Below are positions 8,974 to 17,859 of a DNA stretch of 36,809 nt, one piece after another. The notes under the pieces were generated by a model that worked only from the letters and a program-made list of their open reading frames with translations, did no database searches and was not told where the DNA came from. The stretch's first letter is position 1. The number at the start of each line of letters is the position of its first letter. Source of the DNA: Paludibacteraceae bacterium (lineage in GTDB: Bacteria; Bacteroidota; Bacteroidia; Bacteroidales; Paludibacteraceae); NCBI GenBank assembly GCA_017457295.1, contig JAFTHS010000038.1, positions 1-36,809 of the forward strand, read 5' to 3'. A program made the position numbers and the translations under genes.

Positions 8974-10764
8974 TTAAAAACCAAACGAGAATGAGCCCGA
9001 AATAGTGAGGTTCTTTCCTTGGTAATACAACGGACAAAAAGCATCTAAATATTGCTGTGCTGTACCGATATATTCACTAGGAAGAGGGTCTGATTTTAGA
9101 TTGTCGAATCCCTGAGCATTGTTGTAGCCAATCGACAAACGGAGATACATATTAGGATGTGCCTCGTAGATACCGTCAAAACGAATCTCATCGTTACGAT
9201 AAATACAATGGTCGAATGGCTTTTGAGCAATAGTTTCAGAGATATTATCGCGCAGATACGAGTACGAATTATACTTCATATCGTTGGTATAACTCAGTTT
9301 AAGGAGCAATCCACGCACTGGACGATATGCTAGTTCAGCATAAATGGATTGAGCATTATCACCCATATAATGCCCCATATTGTAGCTATTAGATGCCCAT
9401 GTCAGCACATCAATAGAATGCGTATAACAAGCAATATACGAGCGCATAAATTCGCCTTTCAAACTCAAGCCATCAATAGGCCATCCTGACCAATTGAAAC
9501 CAACCAGATATGATATTGGGTTATTCTCTGGTTCACTAAGTTTGAAGCGAGAGAACTTGACTTCATCAAGAAAGAACGAACCATATAACTGCAAATGATT
9601 GACAGGACGCACCGAAATAGATGCAAAAACTTGAGAGTTTTGGTTTTGGGTTCTTACTCCTTTTGTCAGCAAGTGATCAAGCGATTTGTAGAATGCAATA
9701 GGAATTAGATATGCCACTTGCAACGATTGCTCAGCATATACGATAGAATTACCCAACGAAATAGATAAATGCTTTATGGGAGTAAAAGTGAACATATTTG
9801 CCGCCATGAATTTGTTGTATGGACGGTAGTTCTTCAACGAGGCATTGCCATTAGTAGTATTCTCAAGGTAATAGTATGTAGAGTCAAGTACATTGGAAAC
9901 TAACCAGGCATGAAAATAATCGAACTGGAACCACTTGCATGGAGTGAGTTGTAGCGTAATCATCGGTACGGCAGGATTACGTCCTGACAAAATATTAGAA
10001 CTATGGTAGGAATCACCCCAACGAATATTCTCGCGTTGAATACCAATGCTGCCCCACCATGAATATAAATTGATTCCACCTTTCGAATCAGAGAAATCCC
10101 CGCCATAAGTAGCTTCCTTGTATTGCACTCCAGGTATATTGCTTAGTGCAGGCGTTTGTTGCGAAGCGCCATAGTGAATGCGAGCACCGTTTATTCGCGC
10201 ATAATCAGAAGGAAAATAGTCTGTATTCAGCCAATTGCCATTCCAAGAGTTGTCACGCAAACTCCCCCAAATACTGAGATGCTTTGCGATATCCATTTGG
10301 ATTTCTGCGCCCCACCAACGTTGGACAATAGCACCTTTTTTGCTCAACATGACATCTCCACCCAAGATAGGACGGATACGCATCTTGAACATATTGTTGA
10401 GCGACTTGTAACTAAATTGTGGATCTGCAAGCGAAAGAGAAAAAGTACGACGATCGGTATATTGAACAAAATTGTCAACCATTAGATCGTTCTCAAGTGC
10501 AAACTCGTTGAGGTAGAACTTCAATTCATTTTGCTGACGATTGCTCAATAGCGAGTCAGCACGCTGAGCTTGCGTCAACATGTCGGCAATCTGATTGCGC
10601 GTATATGGACGAATAGCCGTCTGATTGGTGACAACACCATCCATAATCAATTCGTCGATGAAATCATATACCTTCGTATAGGAAAGTGATACAGGAATAT
10701 TTTGCGCCCATGTGATTACATGGGGAAATATACACAAGAATATGACAATGCAAAAACGCTTCAT
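8974..10764 (-). CDS. Capsule assembly Wzi-like outer-membrane barrel
   Basis: The 596-residue precursor has a signal peptide (MKRFCIVIFLCIFPHVITWA, cleavage near AQ-N). The N-terminal helical region, with DELIMDGVVTNQTAIRPYTR, is followed by many alternating aromatic beta strands ending in GSFSFGF, typical of an outer-membrane beta barrel. Bacteroidetes members of the Wzi-like capsule-assembly family have this arrangement, and Wzi in E. coli anchors capsule at the surface. It lies 3 bp after the sugar-phosphate transferase gene, so the two are surely cotranslated or at least cotranscribed, which supports a polysaccharide role. Assignment rests on architecture, not a diagnostic catalytic motif. 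Confidence 0.7.
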   Translation of the reverse strand: MKRFCIVIFLCIFPHVITWAQNIPVSLSYTKVYDFIDELIMDGVVTNQTAIRPYTRNQIADMLTQAQRADSLLSNRQQNELKFYLNEFALENDLMVDNFVQYTDRRTFSLSLADPQFSYKSLNNMFKMRIRPILGGDVMLSKKGAIVQRWWGAEIQMDIAKHLSIWGSLRDNSWNGNWLNTDYFPSDYARINGARIHYGASQQTPALSNIPGVQYKEATYGGDFSDSKGGINLYSWWGSIGIQRENIRWGDSYHSSNILSGRNPAVPMITLQLTPCKWFQFDYFHAWLVSNVLDSTYYYLENTTNGNASLKNYRPYNKFMAANMFTFTPIKHLSISLGNSIVYAEQSLQVAYLIPIAFYKSLDHLLTKGVRTQNQNSQVFASISVRPVNHLQLYGSFFLDEVKFSRFKLSEPENNPISYLVGFNWSGWPIDGLSLKGEFMRSYIACYTHSIDVLTWASNSYNMGHYMGDNAQSIYAELAYRPVRGLLLKLSYTNDMKYNSYSYLRDNISETIAQKPFDHCIYRNDEIRFDGIYEAHPNMYLRLSIGYNNAQGFDNLKSDPLPSEYIGTAQQYLDAFCPLYYQGKNLTISGSFSFGF

Positions 10765-10767
10765 AAC

Positions 10768-12297
10768 TTAATGACTACGAGCTCGCTTGAATACAATTGT
10801 GTAGAAAATGCGCCAGAAATAGATAATATCAGTCTTGAATGTTCCTTTCTCCTCACACATGGTGAGATAGCGCATCTCCGAATCCTCGATCTCTTCAAGC
10901 GTTTTAGGCATATCCGCATAGAAAGGTGGAAGCAAGCCAGGTTTGTGGCAAATACGCTTAGCTTGCAATTCTGGGCTATACAAGGAGAAATAATGTTGCG
11001 AGATAGGACGTACACCTACCAATTTCATATCACCTTTGATAAGATTTAGCAACATAGGAAGTTCGTCTAGCCAATATTTACGGGCTATACGCCCCAGAGT
11101 AGTCACACGGATATCATGGTTGAACTTACCGCCCTCTTGCAATGAATATCGGTTATAGATATATGCTTGCAAAAACTCGGAATACGGGTGCATCGTTCGT
11201 AATTTGAAGACATTAAACTTCTTTCCACCCTTCCCTACTCGTTTGAGCTTTACAAATATACCATACAAGCGTCGATTAGTAAGCTGTGGACGGAACTGAC
11301 GACGAGCAATGACGTAGTTTAAATCGCCTATCTTGCGCTCAGTCACAATCTCAAATCCACAATAACACAAGCGTCCTAATACTTCGGCCTTGCTGAGAAC
11401 TCGATCTTTGCCTTCTGTAATATCAAAGTACAGACGAGAGGTCATAATCATCTTAGGAAGTACTCGTTTATAAAGAAAAAAGGCAATGTAGTATAGCCAA
11501 TTGAGGACTGGCGGATAACGATGCAAAATATTGCGTTTGGTTACTGATTGAGGTTCATAACAACACACCCAAAGGCCGTCATCGGGTAATTTATCATTAA
11601 CCGTAGTGAAGAGCTTGTTGACACCGCGTATTTGGTTAAGCGGCATAAAATTCACTAGTGTATCATAACGATAATTACGCAACTTCTGGATATTGTATAA
11701 TTCAGAAGAACGAAGGGTGAAGGTATTGCTAGAATATAGCGTAACGTGCTTCTCTAAGTAATCCAAGGCAGCTGGCGTGGCAAACTCCAGCATGCTATTG
11801 CGCAAAGATTCCTTCTCAGCATCATCGAACAGAACGGGAGCTTTCAGGACCGCTTGCTCAGCACGCTTTGGAGCTTTAATAGGTTGATCATCAGCATCCA
11901 ACGCATAACGATATGCATGCTTGAAGATCAAGAAAACCACCGACATACCAAACATAATCAGCCATATGGTAAGCAATACCCAAATGGAAAAATTATTTCC
12001 AGAGTGATACCACATATAGCCGTACATCACCATGAAGGTAAAGATACTTGCTGCTAAGAGACGGCGAATATCTTTACCCATTTTCATGTATTTAACAGGT
12101 ATATACCGATGGCATAAGTAGCTATTTAGCAACCATATAACTGAGAAAATAGTAACAAACACACTATATTTTTGGAATGGTATTTGTGTGGATAGCGGAA
12201 ACCACCACAAGACAACTATCACACTCAAAATGAGCGTGATAGCATCTATGATGAAATACCTCCAATAGGGTTTGTATATTAAACGTATTGGTTGCAT
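10768..12297 (-). CDS. Polyprenyl sugar-phosphate transferase (initiating glycosyltransferase)
   Basis: This enzyme would load the first sugar-1-phosphate onto undecaprenyl phosphate to start a surface polysaccharide. The 509 residues begin with four membrane helices (about residues 12-33, 45-66, 83-101 and 108-133) and end in a PF02397-type domain: GKKFNVFKLRTM, YWLDELPMLLNLIKGDMKLVGVRP and KPGLLPP. The residues before that domain (about 150-350) are unusual. Instead of leading directly into the catalytic core they contain a stretch resembling a remnant methyltransferase or NAD-binding fold (SKAEVLGRLCYCGFEIVTE). The VGVRP form of the usual VGPRP occurs in Bacteroidetes relatives. It sits 16 bp from the OmpH-like gene and 3 bp from the Wzi-like gene. 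Confidence 0.85.
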   Translation of the reverse strand: MQPIRLIYKPYWRYFIIDAITLILSVIVVLWWFPLSTQIPFQKYSVFVTIFSVIWLLNSYLCHRYIPVKYMKMGKDIRRLLAASIFTFMVMYGYMWYHSGNNFSIWVLLTIWLIMFGMSVVFLIFKHAYRYALDADDQPIKAPKRAEQAVLKAPVLFDDAEKESLRNSMLEFATPAALDYLEKHVTLYSSNTFTLRSSELYNIQKLRNYRYDTLVNFMPLNQIRGVNKLFTTVNDKLPDDGLWVCCYEPQSVTKRNILHRYPPVLNWLYYIAFFLYKRVLPKMIMTSRLYFDITEGKDRVLSKAEVLGRLCYCGFEIVTERKIGDLNYVIARRQFRPQLTNRRLYGIFVKLKRVGKGGKKFNVFKLRTMHPYSEFLQAYIYNRYSLQEGGKFNHDIRVTTLGRIARKYWLDELPMLLNLIKGDMKLVGVRPISQHYFSLYSPELQAKRICHKPGLLPPFYADMPKTLEEIEDSEMRYLTMCEEKGTFKTDIIYFWRIFYTIVFKRARSH

Positions 12298-12313
12298 AGC
12301 TTAATAGCAAATG

Positions 12314-12904
12314 TTATTTCTTTTGATAACGTGCATTTAGACCATTTACCACGTCATTGGTAATGTCGTATTGCTCGTTTGCCATCAAGACATTGTCTTT
12401 AGCGGTATTGCTAAGAATTATGTGGTAGCGACCATCCGCATTGAATTCCTTCAAGAAATTGTTGAGAGAGTCTGCCAATTGCTGGTTCAATTTTTGATTC
12501 TCAATCATAATATCTTGAGTGAGTTTAGCCTCTAATTCTTGCAATTCTTGTTCTTTCTTTGCCAAACGTTGTTGCTCTTTCTCTGCACGCTCGCGGCTCA
12601 GGAAAGCATTATTCTCTAATTTGCGTTGAAAATCAGCAACTTCGTTTTGGAAAGTACGAAGTTTAGTGTTCATTTTCACACGCGCATCCTCTTGCTTGCT
12701 CATGAGTTTCTCGCTAGCTTCTTGTGCAAAAGTGTAGTTAGCAAGCAAACTATCCACGTTCAAGTATGCTACAGGCATTACTTCAGATGTACCAGTAACA
12801 AGGGTTTCAGTGGCTGCAGGAGCCTTTTTTGAAAAAAAGATTACAAACAATGCAGCTACAGCAGCTACAAGGATTACATTGATTAAAATTTGAATTTTGT
12901 TCAT
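12314..12904 (-). CDS. OmpH/Skp-family periplasmic chaperone-like protein
   Basis: The 196-residue protein starts with one hydrophobic helix (about residues 7-24), which is followed by FFSKKAP rather than a clean cleavage site, so it may stay membrane-anchored. After the strand VAYLNVDSLL comes a long charged coiled coil (about residues 60-150, rich in Glu, Lys and Gln) and a return strand YHIILSN. This is the jellyfish-like plan of Skp/OmpH, which holds unfolded outer-membrane proteins in the periplasm. It lies between DUF1015 and the sugar transferase with 22- and 16-bp gaps. It may serve the Wzi-like barrel made by the same operon, which is an inference. Confidence 0.85.
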   Translation of the reverse strand: MNKIQILINVILVAAVAALFVIFFSKKAPAATETLVTGTSEVMPVAYLNVDSLLANYTFAQEASEKLMSKQEDARVKMNTKLRTFQNEVADFQRKLENNAFLSRERAEKEQQRLAKKEQELQELEAKLTQDIMIENQKLNQQLADSLNNFLKEFNADGRYHIILSNTAKDNVLMANEQYDITNDVVNGLNARYQKK

Positions 12905-12926
12905 TTCTTTATGTGTTTAATTATTA

Positions 12927-14171
12927 TTATTTTAATTCGTGAATAACCAATCCTGAACGCAGTTTAGGTTCAAACCATGTGGTCTTTGGTGGCATGATAT
13001 TACCTGTATCTGCAATACGAATCAATTGATCCATCGTCACAGGATATAATGCCAATGCCATTTGCATTTCGCCAGAATCTACGCGTGCACTCAACTCGCC
13101 TAAACCGCGGATACCACCTACGAAATCAATGCGTTTATCAGAACGCAAATCTTTGATACCAAGCAGTTTGTCCAAAATAAGATTAGAAGAAATAGTAACA
13201 TCCAATACGCCTATAGGATCTTGGTCGTCGTATCTACCTTCTTTGGCAACCAATTTATACCAATGTCCCGCCAAATACAACGCAAAGGTATGTAATGCTT
13301 CGGGGCGATAAATATCAGTACCCATATCTACTACTTCAAAATCTTCGCGAAGTGCCTGCAAAAATTCATCAGCACTCATACCATTCAAATCGCGTACCAC
13401 GCGATTATAGTCCATGATATGTAGTTGATTATCAGGGAAGCAAACCGCTAAGAAATAGTTATACTCTTCATCGCCCTGATGATTTGGATTTTGCAGTTTC
13501 CTTTCGTTTCCAACCAAAGCAGCTGCTGCACTACGATGGTGACCATCAGCAATATACATAGCAGGAATATCGTTAATGATTTCAGTAATGCGAGCTATGG
13601 TAGCCGCATCTTTAATTACCCAAAACGTATGACCAAAACCATCCAAATCAGAAACGAAATCATATTCTGGAGTAGTAGCCACCACCGATGCAATAATGGT
13701 ATCCAGATCATCACGATGGGGATATGCAAAGAATACTGGTTCCACATTTGCATCATTCACACGTACATGTTTCATACGATCTTCTTCCTTGTCGCGACGT
13801 GTCAGCTCATGCTTCATAATTCGGCCCTCCATATAGTCATCTACCCATGCAGCTAACACCAATCCATACTGAGTGCGCCCTTCCATGGTTTGGGCATATA
13901 CATAGTAGCAGTCTTGCTCATCTTGCACCAACCAACCTTTTTCTCTAAACATATCAAATTGCTGACGTGCAACGGCATATACACGCTCATCGTGCTCGTC
14001 AACATGCTCTACGAAATTGATTTCAGGTTTGATAATGTGATATAATGACATTGGATTATTCTCTGCCTCCTGGCGTGCCTCTTCCGAGTTTAACACGTCG
14101 TAAGGACGACTACTCACTTGCTTTGCTAGTGACTGAGGAGGACGAATACCACGAAATGGTTTTACTTTCAT
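12927..14171 (-). CDS. DUF1015 family protein
   Basis: The 414-residue soluble protein begins MKVKPFRGIRPPQ, followed by SRPYDVLNSEEAR and LYHIIKPEI. It carries the family's most conserved segment, MYIADGHHRSAAA, near residue 210. These are diagnostic of DUF1015, widespread in Bacteroidetes and other phyla. The DGHHR motif suggests a metal- or phosphate-handling site, but I know no established reaction. In other Bacteroidetes I recall this family near serine-biosynthesis genes (unchecked). Here it lies 15 bp after bactofilin and 22 bp before the OmpH-like gene. No membrane or signal segment is visible. Confidence 0.88.
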   Translation of the reverse strand: MKVKPFRGIRPPQSLAKQVSSRPYDVLNSEEARQEAENNPMSLYHIIKPEINFVEHVDEHDERVYAVARQQFDMFREKGWLVQDEQDCYYVYAQTMEGRTQYGLVLAAWVDDYMEGRIMKHELTRRDKEEDRMKHVRVNDANVEPVFFAYPHRDDLDTIIASVVATTPEYDFVSDLDGFGHTFWVIKDAATIARITEIINDIPAMYIADGHHRSAAAALVGNERKLQNPNHQGDEEYNYFLAVCFPDNQLHIMDYNRVVRDLNGMSADEFLQALREDFEVVDMGTDIYRPEALHTFALYLAGHWYKLVAKEGRYDDQDPIGVLDVTISSNLILDKLLGIKDLRSDKRIDFVGGIRGLGELSARVDSGEMQMALALYPVTMDQLIRIADTGNIMPPKTTWFEPKLRSGLVIHELK

Positions 14172-14186
14172 AGCGTAATAGATTAA

Positions 14187-14555
14187 TTATTTTTGGTTTG
14201 AAGATTGAGGCATCACTTTTCCCATTGTACACGAGCCGTTGAAGATTGCGTTGGGCTCTACCATTAAGGTTTGTGTGTTAATATCACCCTTGATATTTCC
14301 TGTAGAGCGCAAAGATAATGCATTTTTCACATCAATCTTGCCATCAAGGCTGCCCATAATCTCTGCATTGTGGCATTCCACGGTACCTTTTATCTTACCT
14401 TGTTCACCTACCACCAATTTGCCAGAGCATTTCACATCGCCTTCGATTGTGCCATCGATACGAATATCGCTATCTGTGATGATTGTACCAATAATCTTAC
14501 TACCCGATGTAAGGGCATTATACAAAGTACCTGCATTTTGTTGTACTGTAGCCAT
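14187..14555 (-). CDS. Bactofilin (polymer-forming cytoskeletal protein)
   Basis: Bactofilins polymerise without nucleotides into filaments or sheets that localise envelope enzymes. The 122 residues match the family: a short disordered N-terminus, then a repetitive right-handed beta-helix core with the regular I.G.I..D..I.IDG.I.GDV.C.G.L.VGE.G.I.G.V pattern, and a short polar tail. Bactofilins are often next to an M23 peptidase gene; here the neighbours are DUF1015 and polysaccharide genes instead. It is the first gene of the minus-strand run to 7880 and has its own consensus promoter at 14616-14646. Confidence 0.93.
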   Translation of the reverse strand: MATVQQNAGTLYNALTSGSKIIGTIITDSDIRIDGTIEGDVKCSGKLVVGEQGKIKGTVECHNAEIMGSLDGKIDVKNALSLRSTGNIKGDINTQTLMVEPNAIFNGSCTMGKVMPQSSNQK

Positions 14556-14615
14556 CTTTATTATTTTTTAGCGGTTATTATTTACAAATTAACATGCTTC
14601 TCAAAAAGTAGCCTG

Positions 14616-14646
14616 CAAAGGTACAAAAAATATCTCACACGTGCAA
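14616..14646 (-). promoter_or_regulatory. Promoter of the bactofilin-led operon
   Basis: On the minus strand TTG (complement of 14644-14646), 20 bp, TACCTTTG (complement of 14616-14623). The expected start near 14610 leaves a leader of about 55 nt before the ATG at 14555. Confidence 0.8.
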
Positions 14647-14706
14647 GCGCACGAGCATTTTTATAAAAATATTGTTGTAAAATTAGGTTATTTGAAAAAA
14701 AAGTAG

Positions 14707-14714
14707 TACTTTTG
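14707..14714 (+). promoter_or_regulatory. -7 element for the small membrane protein/porE-like unit
   Basis: TACTTTTG at 14707-14714 fits TAnnTTTG and lies 26 bp before the ATG at 14741. The position 20 bp upstream reads TTAG rather than TTTG, so the -33 element is weak. It is divergent from the bactofilin promoter. Confidence 0.5.
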
Positions 14715-14740
14715 CAAGATATTTTTGGTACATTTCATAT

Positions 14741-14950
14741 ATGAAAGAAATTATTATTGTAATATCCGCTATAGCACTTGCGTTTTTGCTATTGAGTATC
14801 AGAATAATACTAAAGAAAAATGGCACTTTTAGCAGCCAACATATTTCTGAAAATCGAAGAATGCGTGAGGATGGAATTCACTGCGCCACGTCGCAGGACA
14901 GAGAAACCAGAAGAAAGAATAAAAACAAGATAAATGTAAATCAACTCTAA
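14741..14950 (+). CDS. Small one-TM protein upstream of the porE-like gene
   Basis: The 69 residues hold one N-terminal membrane helix (IIIVISAIALAFLLLSIRIIL) followed by a charged tail with FSSQHISENRRMREDGIHC and SQDRETRRKN. I recall similar small Bacteroidetes proteins with a membrane helix and a pattern of the form HxxxNxxMRxxGIxCxxSQDxxxR, so I take it as a real gene and not chance, but I cannot name a function. It ends 7 bp before the lipoprotein gene at 14958, and both probably share the promoter ending at 14714. The single Cys and the conserved polar motif would face the cytoplasm if the N-terminus is outside. Confidence 0.78.
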   Translation: MKEIIIVISAIALAFLLLSIRIILKKNGTFSSQHISENRRMREDGIHCATSQDRETRRKNKNKINVNQL

Positions 14951-14957
14951 AACATAT

Positions 14958-16997
14958 ATGCGCAATTTTTCATCACTCATCATATTTTGTTTTCTATTTG
15001 TGGGATTAACTTCTTGTAGTATCAATGCCCGCATCAAAAAAGCAGATAAAAAATATGCCATAGGCGAATACTATGAGGCGGGGGAAATATATCGTCAAAC
15101 ATATCGTCGAGTATCTACAAAAGACAAAAAGATGCGCGCTCACGTGGCTTTTATGCAAGCCGAGAGCCAACGAATTCTTAATAATTCGAAAGCAGCTAAT
15201 GCTTATAAAAACGCTATACGCAACAACTATCCCGATTCTATTGTATATCTTCATTACGCACAGGTGCTGCAATATCAAGGCAAGTACAAAGATGCGATTA
15301 AGCAATACGATATTTACTTGCTCAACCATCCTAATGATTATGTAGCTCAAGCAGGTAAATATGCTTGCTTACAAGTGGAGAATTGGCGTAAAGAACCTTC
15401 TCGCTACAAGGTGGTTCCTGCGAAGGCGTTTAATGCAAAGCGTTCGTCAAGTTTCGCACCTTCTTTCACATCTGAAGATGGAGATGCACTGGTATTCACG
15501 TCCAATCGCCAAGAAAAAACCACTGATAAGAAACAGAAGATTCGCACATCACCCGTTACGGGCGTTTCTCCTTACAATCTCTATTCCGCGCGTAAGAATG
15601 CAGCCGGAGTATGGGAAGATATCGAGGTATGTCTTGGATTATACGAAGAAGCCGAAAGCGAGGATAGCGAAGAGGGCACAGGATTTCAGAAAAAATCAAG
15701 CATGGTGGAGCTAGGTGTCTGCTGTTTTTCTCCAGACGGTAAGACAATGTATTACACCTATTCACGACCAGTCAACGGACAAGATTTAGGTGCTAAAATC
15801 TACACTTCTACGCGTGCTGGAGGAGAATGGAGCGAAGGTCGCGAACTGAAACTATTCAATGATAGTAGCATAACTGTTGGTCATCCGTCATTAAATGCTT
15901 CTGGCGACACGTTGTATTTCGTTAGTGATGCACCCAATGGATTTGGAGGCAAAGATATCTATATGGCAGTGCAAGATGGTAGTGAATGGACTGACATACA
16001 GAACCTTGGTCCAAAAATCAATACAGCGGATGATGAGTTGTATCCATATATGCGCCATGATGGACGTTTGTATTTCTCATCAAAGGGTCATCCTGGATAT
16101 GGTGGATTAGATTTGTTTTACGCCATTCCTAATGACACCACATGGAGTGTTTACAACATGGGGGCACCATTCAATTCTCAGAACGATGATTTTGGTATTG
16201 CTTTTGCAGGAAAATCCGAGAACGGCTTTTTCTCCTCTAATCGAGGCCAAAAGAAGGGATATGATCTGATTTATGAGTTTTCGTTACCCGCAATAGAATT
16301 CATTGTTGAGGGCAATGTATATGATAGCAATGGCGAGCATCTGAGCGAAGCCACCATTCGTTTGGTGGGCGATGATGGCACCAACGTGAAGGCACAAATT
16401 CGCCGTGACGGAACATATCGCCTTAAGTTGCAAAAAGATACGCGCTATGCCATGCTTGTTACATCGCGTGGATTCCTCAATCAAAAGCACGAGTTGGCTA
16501 CTACGGGACTAACAGACAGCTACTCATACCTGCAAGACTTCACTCTGGCACCTATTTCCAAGCCCGTGAAAATGAGCAATGTCTTCTACGAGTTTGGCAA
16601 ATGGACACTCACTGCCGATTCCGAGAAAGGGCTAAACGAACTCGTACAATTGCTCAACGACAATCCCAATATCACCATCGAATTATCTGCCCATACGGAC
16701 ATGGTTGGTAACGATGCTGCCAACAAACAATTGTCGTTGCAACGTGCACAATCGGTGGTAAATTATCTGATCAAGCATGGTATAGAAAGTGAGCGTCTAA
16801 CGCCAGTAGGATATGGCGAAGAAAAACCAGTAGTAGTGGATGATGCTTTGCACAAGCAATATCCATATCTGCCTGTAGATCAAGCATTAGACGAAGCATT
16901 TATCACTACTCTACTCCCCGAGCAACAGGAGATATGCCATTCGCTCAATCGTCGTACCGAGTTTCGTGTACTCAAAACTACGTACAACCTTTATTAA
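14958..16997 (+). CDS. porE: PorE-like type IX secretion lipoprotein (TPR, beta-propeller, CRD, OmpA domain)
   Basis: The 679-residue precursor has a lipoprotein signal (LTSC, lipidated Cys20). Domains in order are TPR-like helices (about residues 25-160); PD40/WD40-like propeller repeats (about 165-435, with SFAPSFTSEDGDALVFTSNR, CFSPDGKTMYYT and HPSLNASGDTLYFVSD); a carboxypeptidase-regulatory-like beta sandwich (about 445-520, EGNVYDSNGEHLSEATIRL); and an OmpA-type peptidoglycan-binding domain (from about 540, SAHTDMVGNDAANKQLSLQRA). This exact four-part order is that of PorE of the Porphyromonas type IX system, thought to link the translocon to peptidoglycan. General OmpA-family proteins with propellers are the alternative. 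It is preceded at 7 bp by the small TM protein and followed at 21 bp by thyA. Confidence 0.82.
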   Translation: MRNFSSLIIFCFLFVGLTSCSINARIKKADKKYAIGEYYEAGEIYRQTYRRVSTKDKKMRAHVAFMQAESQRILNNSKAANAYKNAIRNNYPDSIVYLHYAQVLQYQGKYKDAIKQYDIYLLNHPNDYVAQAGKYACLQVENWRKEPSRYKVVPAKAFNAKRSSSFAPSFTSEDGDALVFTSNRQEKTTDKKQKIRTSPVTGVSPYNLYSARKNAAGVWEDIEVCLGLYEEAESEDSEEGTGFQKKSSMVELGVCCFSPDGKTMYYTYSRPVNGQDLGAKIYTSTRAGGEWSEGRELKLFNDSSITVGHPSLNASGDTLYFVSDAPNGFGGKDIYMAVQDGSEWTDIQNLGPKINTADDELYPYMRHDGRLYFSSKGHPGYGGLDLFYAIPNDTTWSVYNMGAPFNSQNDDFGIAFAGKSENGFFSSNRGQKKGYDLIYEFSLPAIEFIVEGNVYDSNGEHLSEATIRLVGDDGTNVKAQIRRDGTYRLKLQKDTRYAMLVTSRGFLNQKHELATTGLTDSYSYLQDFTLAPISKPVKMSNVFYEFGKWTLTADSEKGLNELVQLLNDNPNITIELSAHTDMVGNDAANKQLSLQRAQSVVNYLIKHGIESERLTPVGYGEEKPVVVDDALHKQYPYLPVDQALDEAFITTLLPEQQEICHSLNRRTEFRVLKTTYNLY

Positions 16998-17018
16998 GAT
17001 TACTTAAATATACACAAT

Positions 17019-17813
17019 ATGAAACAATATCTTGACTTATGTGAACGTGTACTTCGTGAAGGAACAGAGAAGCACGATCGTACAGGTACGGGCACCATTT
17101 CTGTTTTTGGTCATCAAATGCGTTTTAATTTGGAGGAAGGATTTCCATTATTGACCACCAAAAAGCTCCATCTCAAGTCCATCATTTACGAACTCTTATG
17201 GTTTCTCAAGGGAGATACTAATGTGAAATATCTGCAGGAACATGGTGTACGTATTTGGAACGAATGGGCTGATGAGAATGGCGAATTAGGTCCTGTGTAT
17301 GGCCACCAATGGCGTTCGTGGCCTGATTATCAAGGTGGTCATATTGATCAGATAGCACAATTGGTGGAGCAAATCAAACGCAATCCAGACTCTCGCCGTC
17401 ATATCGTTAGCGCATGGAACGTTGCAGAAGTCAACAACATGGCATTGCCTCCTTGCCATACATTGTTCCAATTCTATGTGGCAGATGGTCGTCTCTCGTT
17501 GCAACTCTATCAACGCTCTGCAGATATATTCCTTGGTGTACCATTCAATATCGCGTCTTATGCTTTGCTTCTGCAAATGATGGCTCAGGTTACAGGACTA
17601 AAAGCGGGTGATTTTGTACATACTTTTGGCGATGCACATATTTATCTAAACCACATTGAGCAAGTGAAACTACAACTCACACGTGATCCGCGTCCGCTAC
17701 CAAAGATGCTTATCAACCCCGACGTGAAAGATTTGTTCGACTTCAAGTTCGAGGATTTCACACTCACAGACTATGACCCACATCCACACATAGCAGGCGT
17801 CGTAGCCGTGTAA
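17019..17813 (+). CDS. thyA: Thymidylate synthase
   Basis: It methylates dUMP to dTMP with methylene-tetrahydrofolate, producing dihydrofolate. The 264 residues match the E. coli enzyme in length, and the catalytic cysteine is at the same number, Cys146 in [11 protein letters not shown]. Also visible are the phosphate-binding [11 protein letters not shown] near residue 21, the [24 protein letters not shown] block, and the C-terminal [11 protein letters not shown] ending in valine. It sits 21 bp after the porE-like gene and 46 bp before folA, which regenerates its cofactor. Confidence 0.98.
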   Translation: MKQYLDLCERVLREGTEKHDRTGTGTISVFGHQMRFNLEEGFPLLTTKKLHLKSIIYELLWFLKGDTNVKYLQEHGVRIWNEWADENGELGPVYGHQWRSWPDYQGGHIDQIAQLVEQIKRNPDSRRHIVSAWNVAEVNNMALPPCHTLFQFYVADGRLSLQLYQRSADIFLGVPFNIASYALLLQMMAQVTGLKAGDFVHTFGDAHIYLNHIEQVKLQLTRDPRPLPKMLINPDVKDLFDFKFEDFTLTDYDPHPHIAGVVAV

Positions 17814-17859
17814 TATACATCTCCTTATCCTTTTGAAACTCTTAAAACCTTTATAATAT

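Noticed and set aside
10156-10485. 109-codon plus-strand frame
   Set aside because: It lies opposite the Wzi-like gene, has no domain or promoter, and is explained by the composition of that gene.
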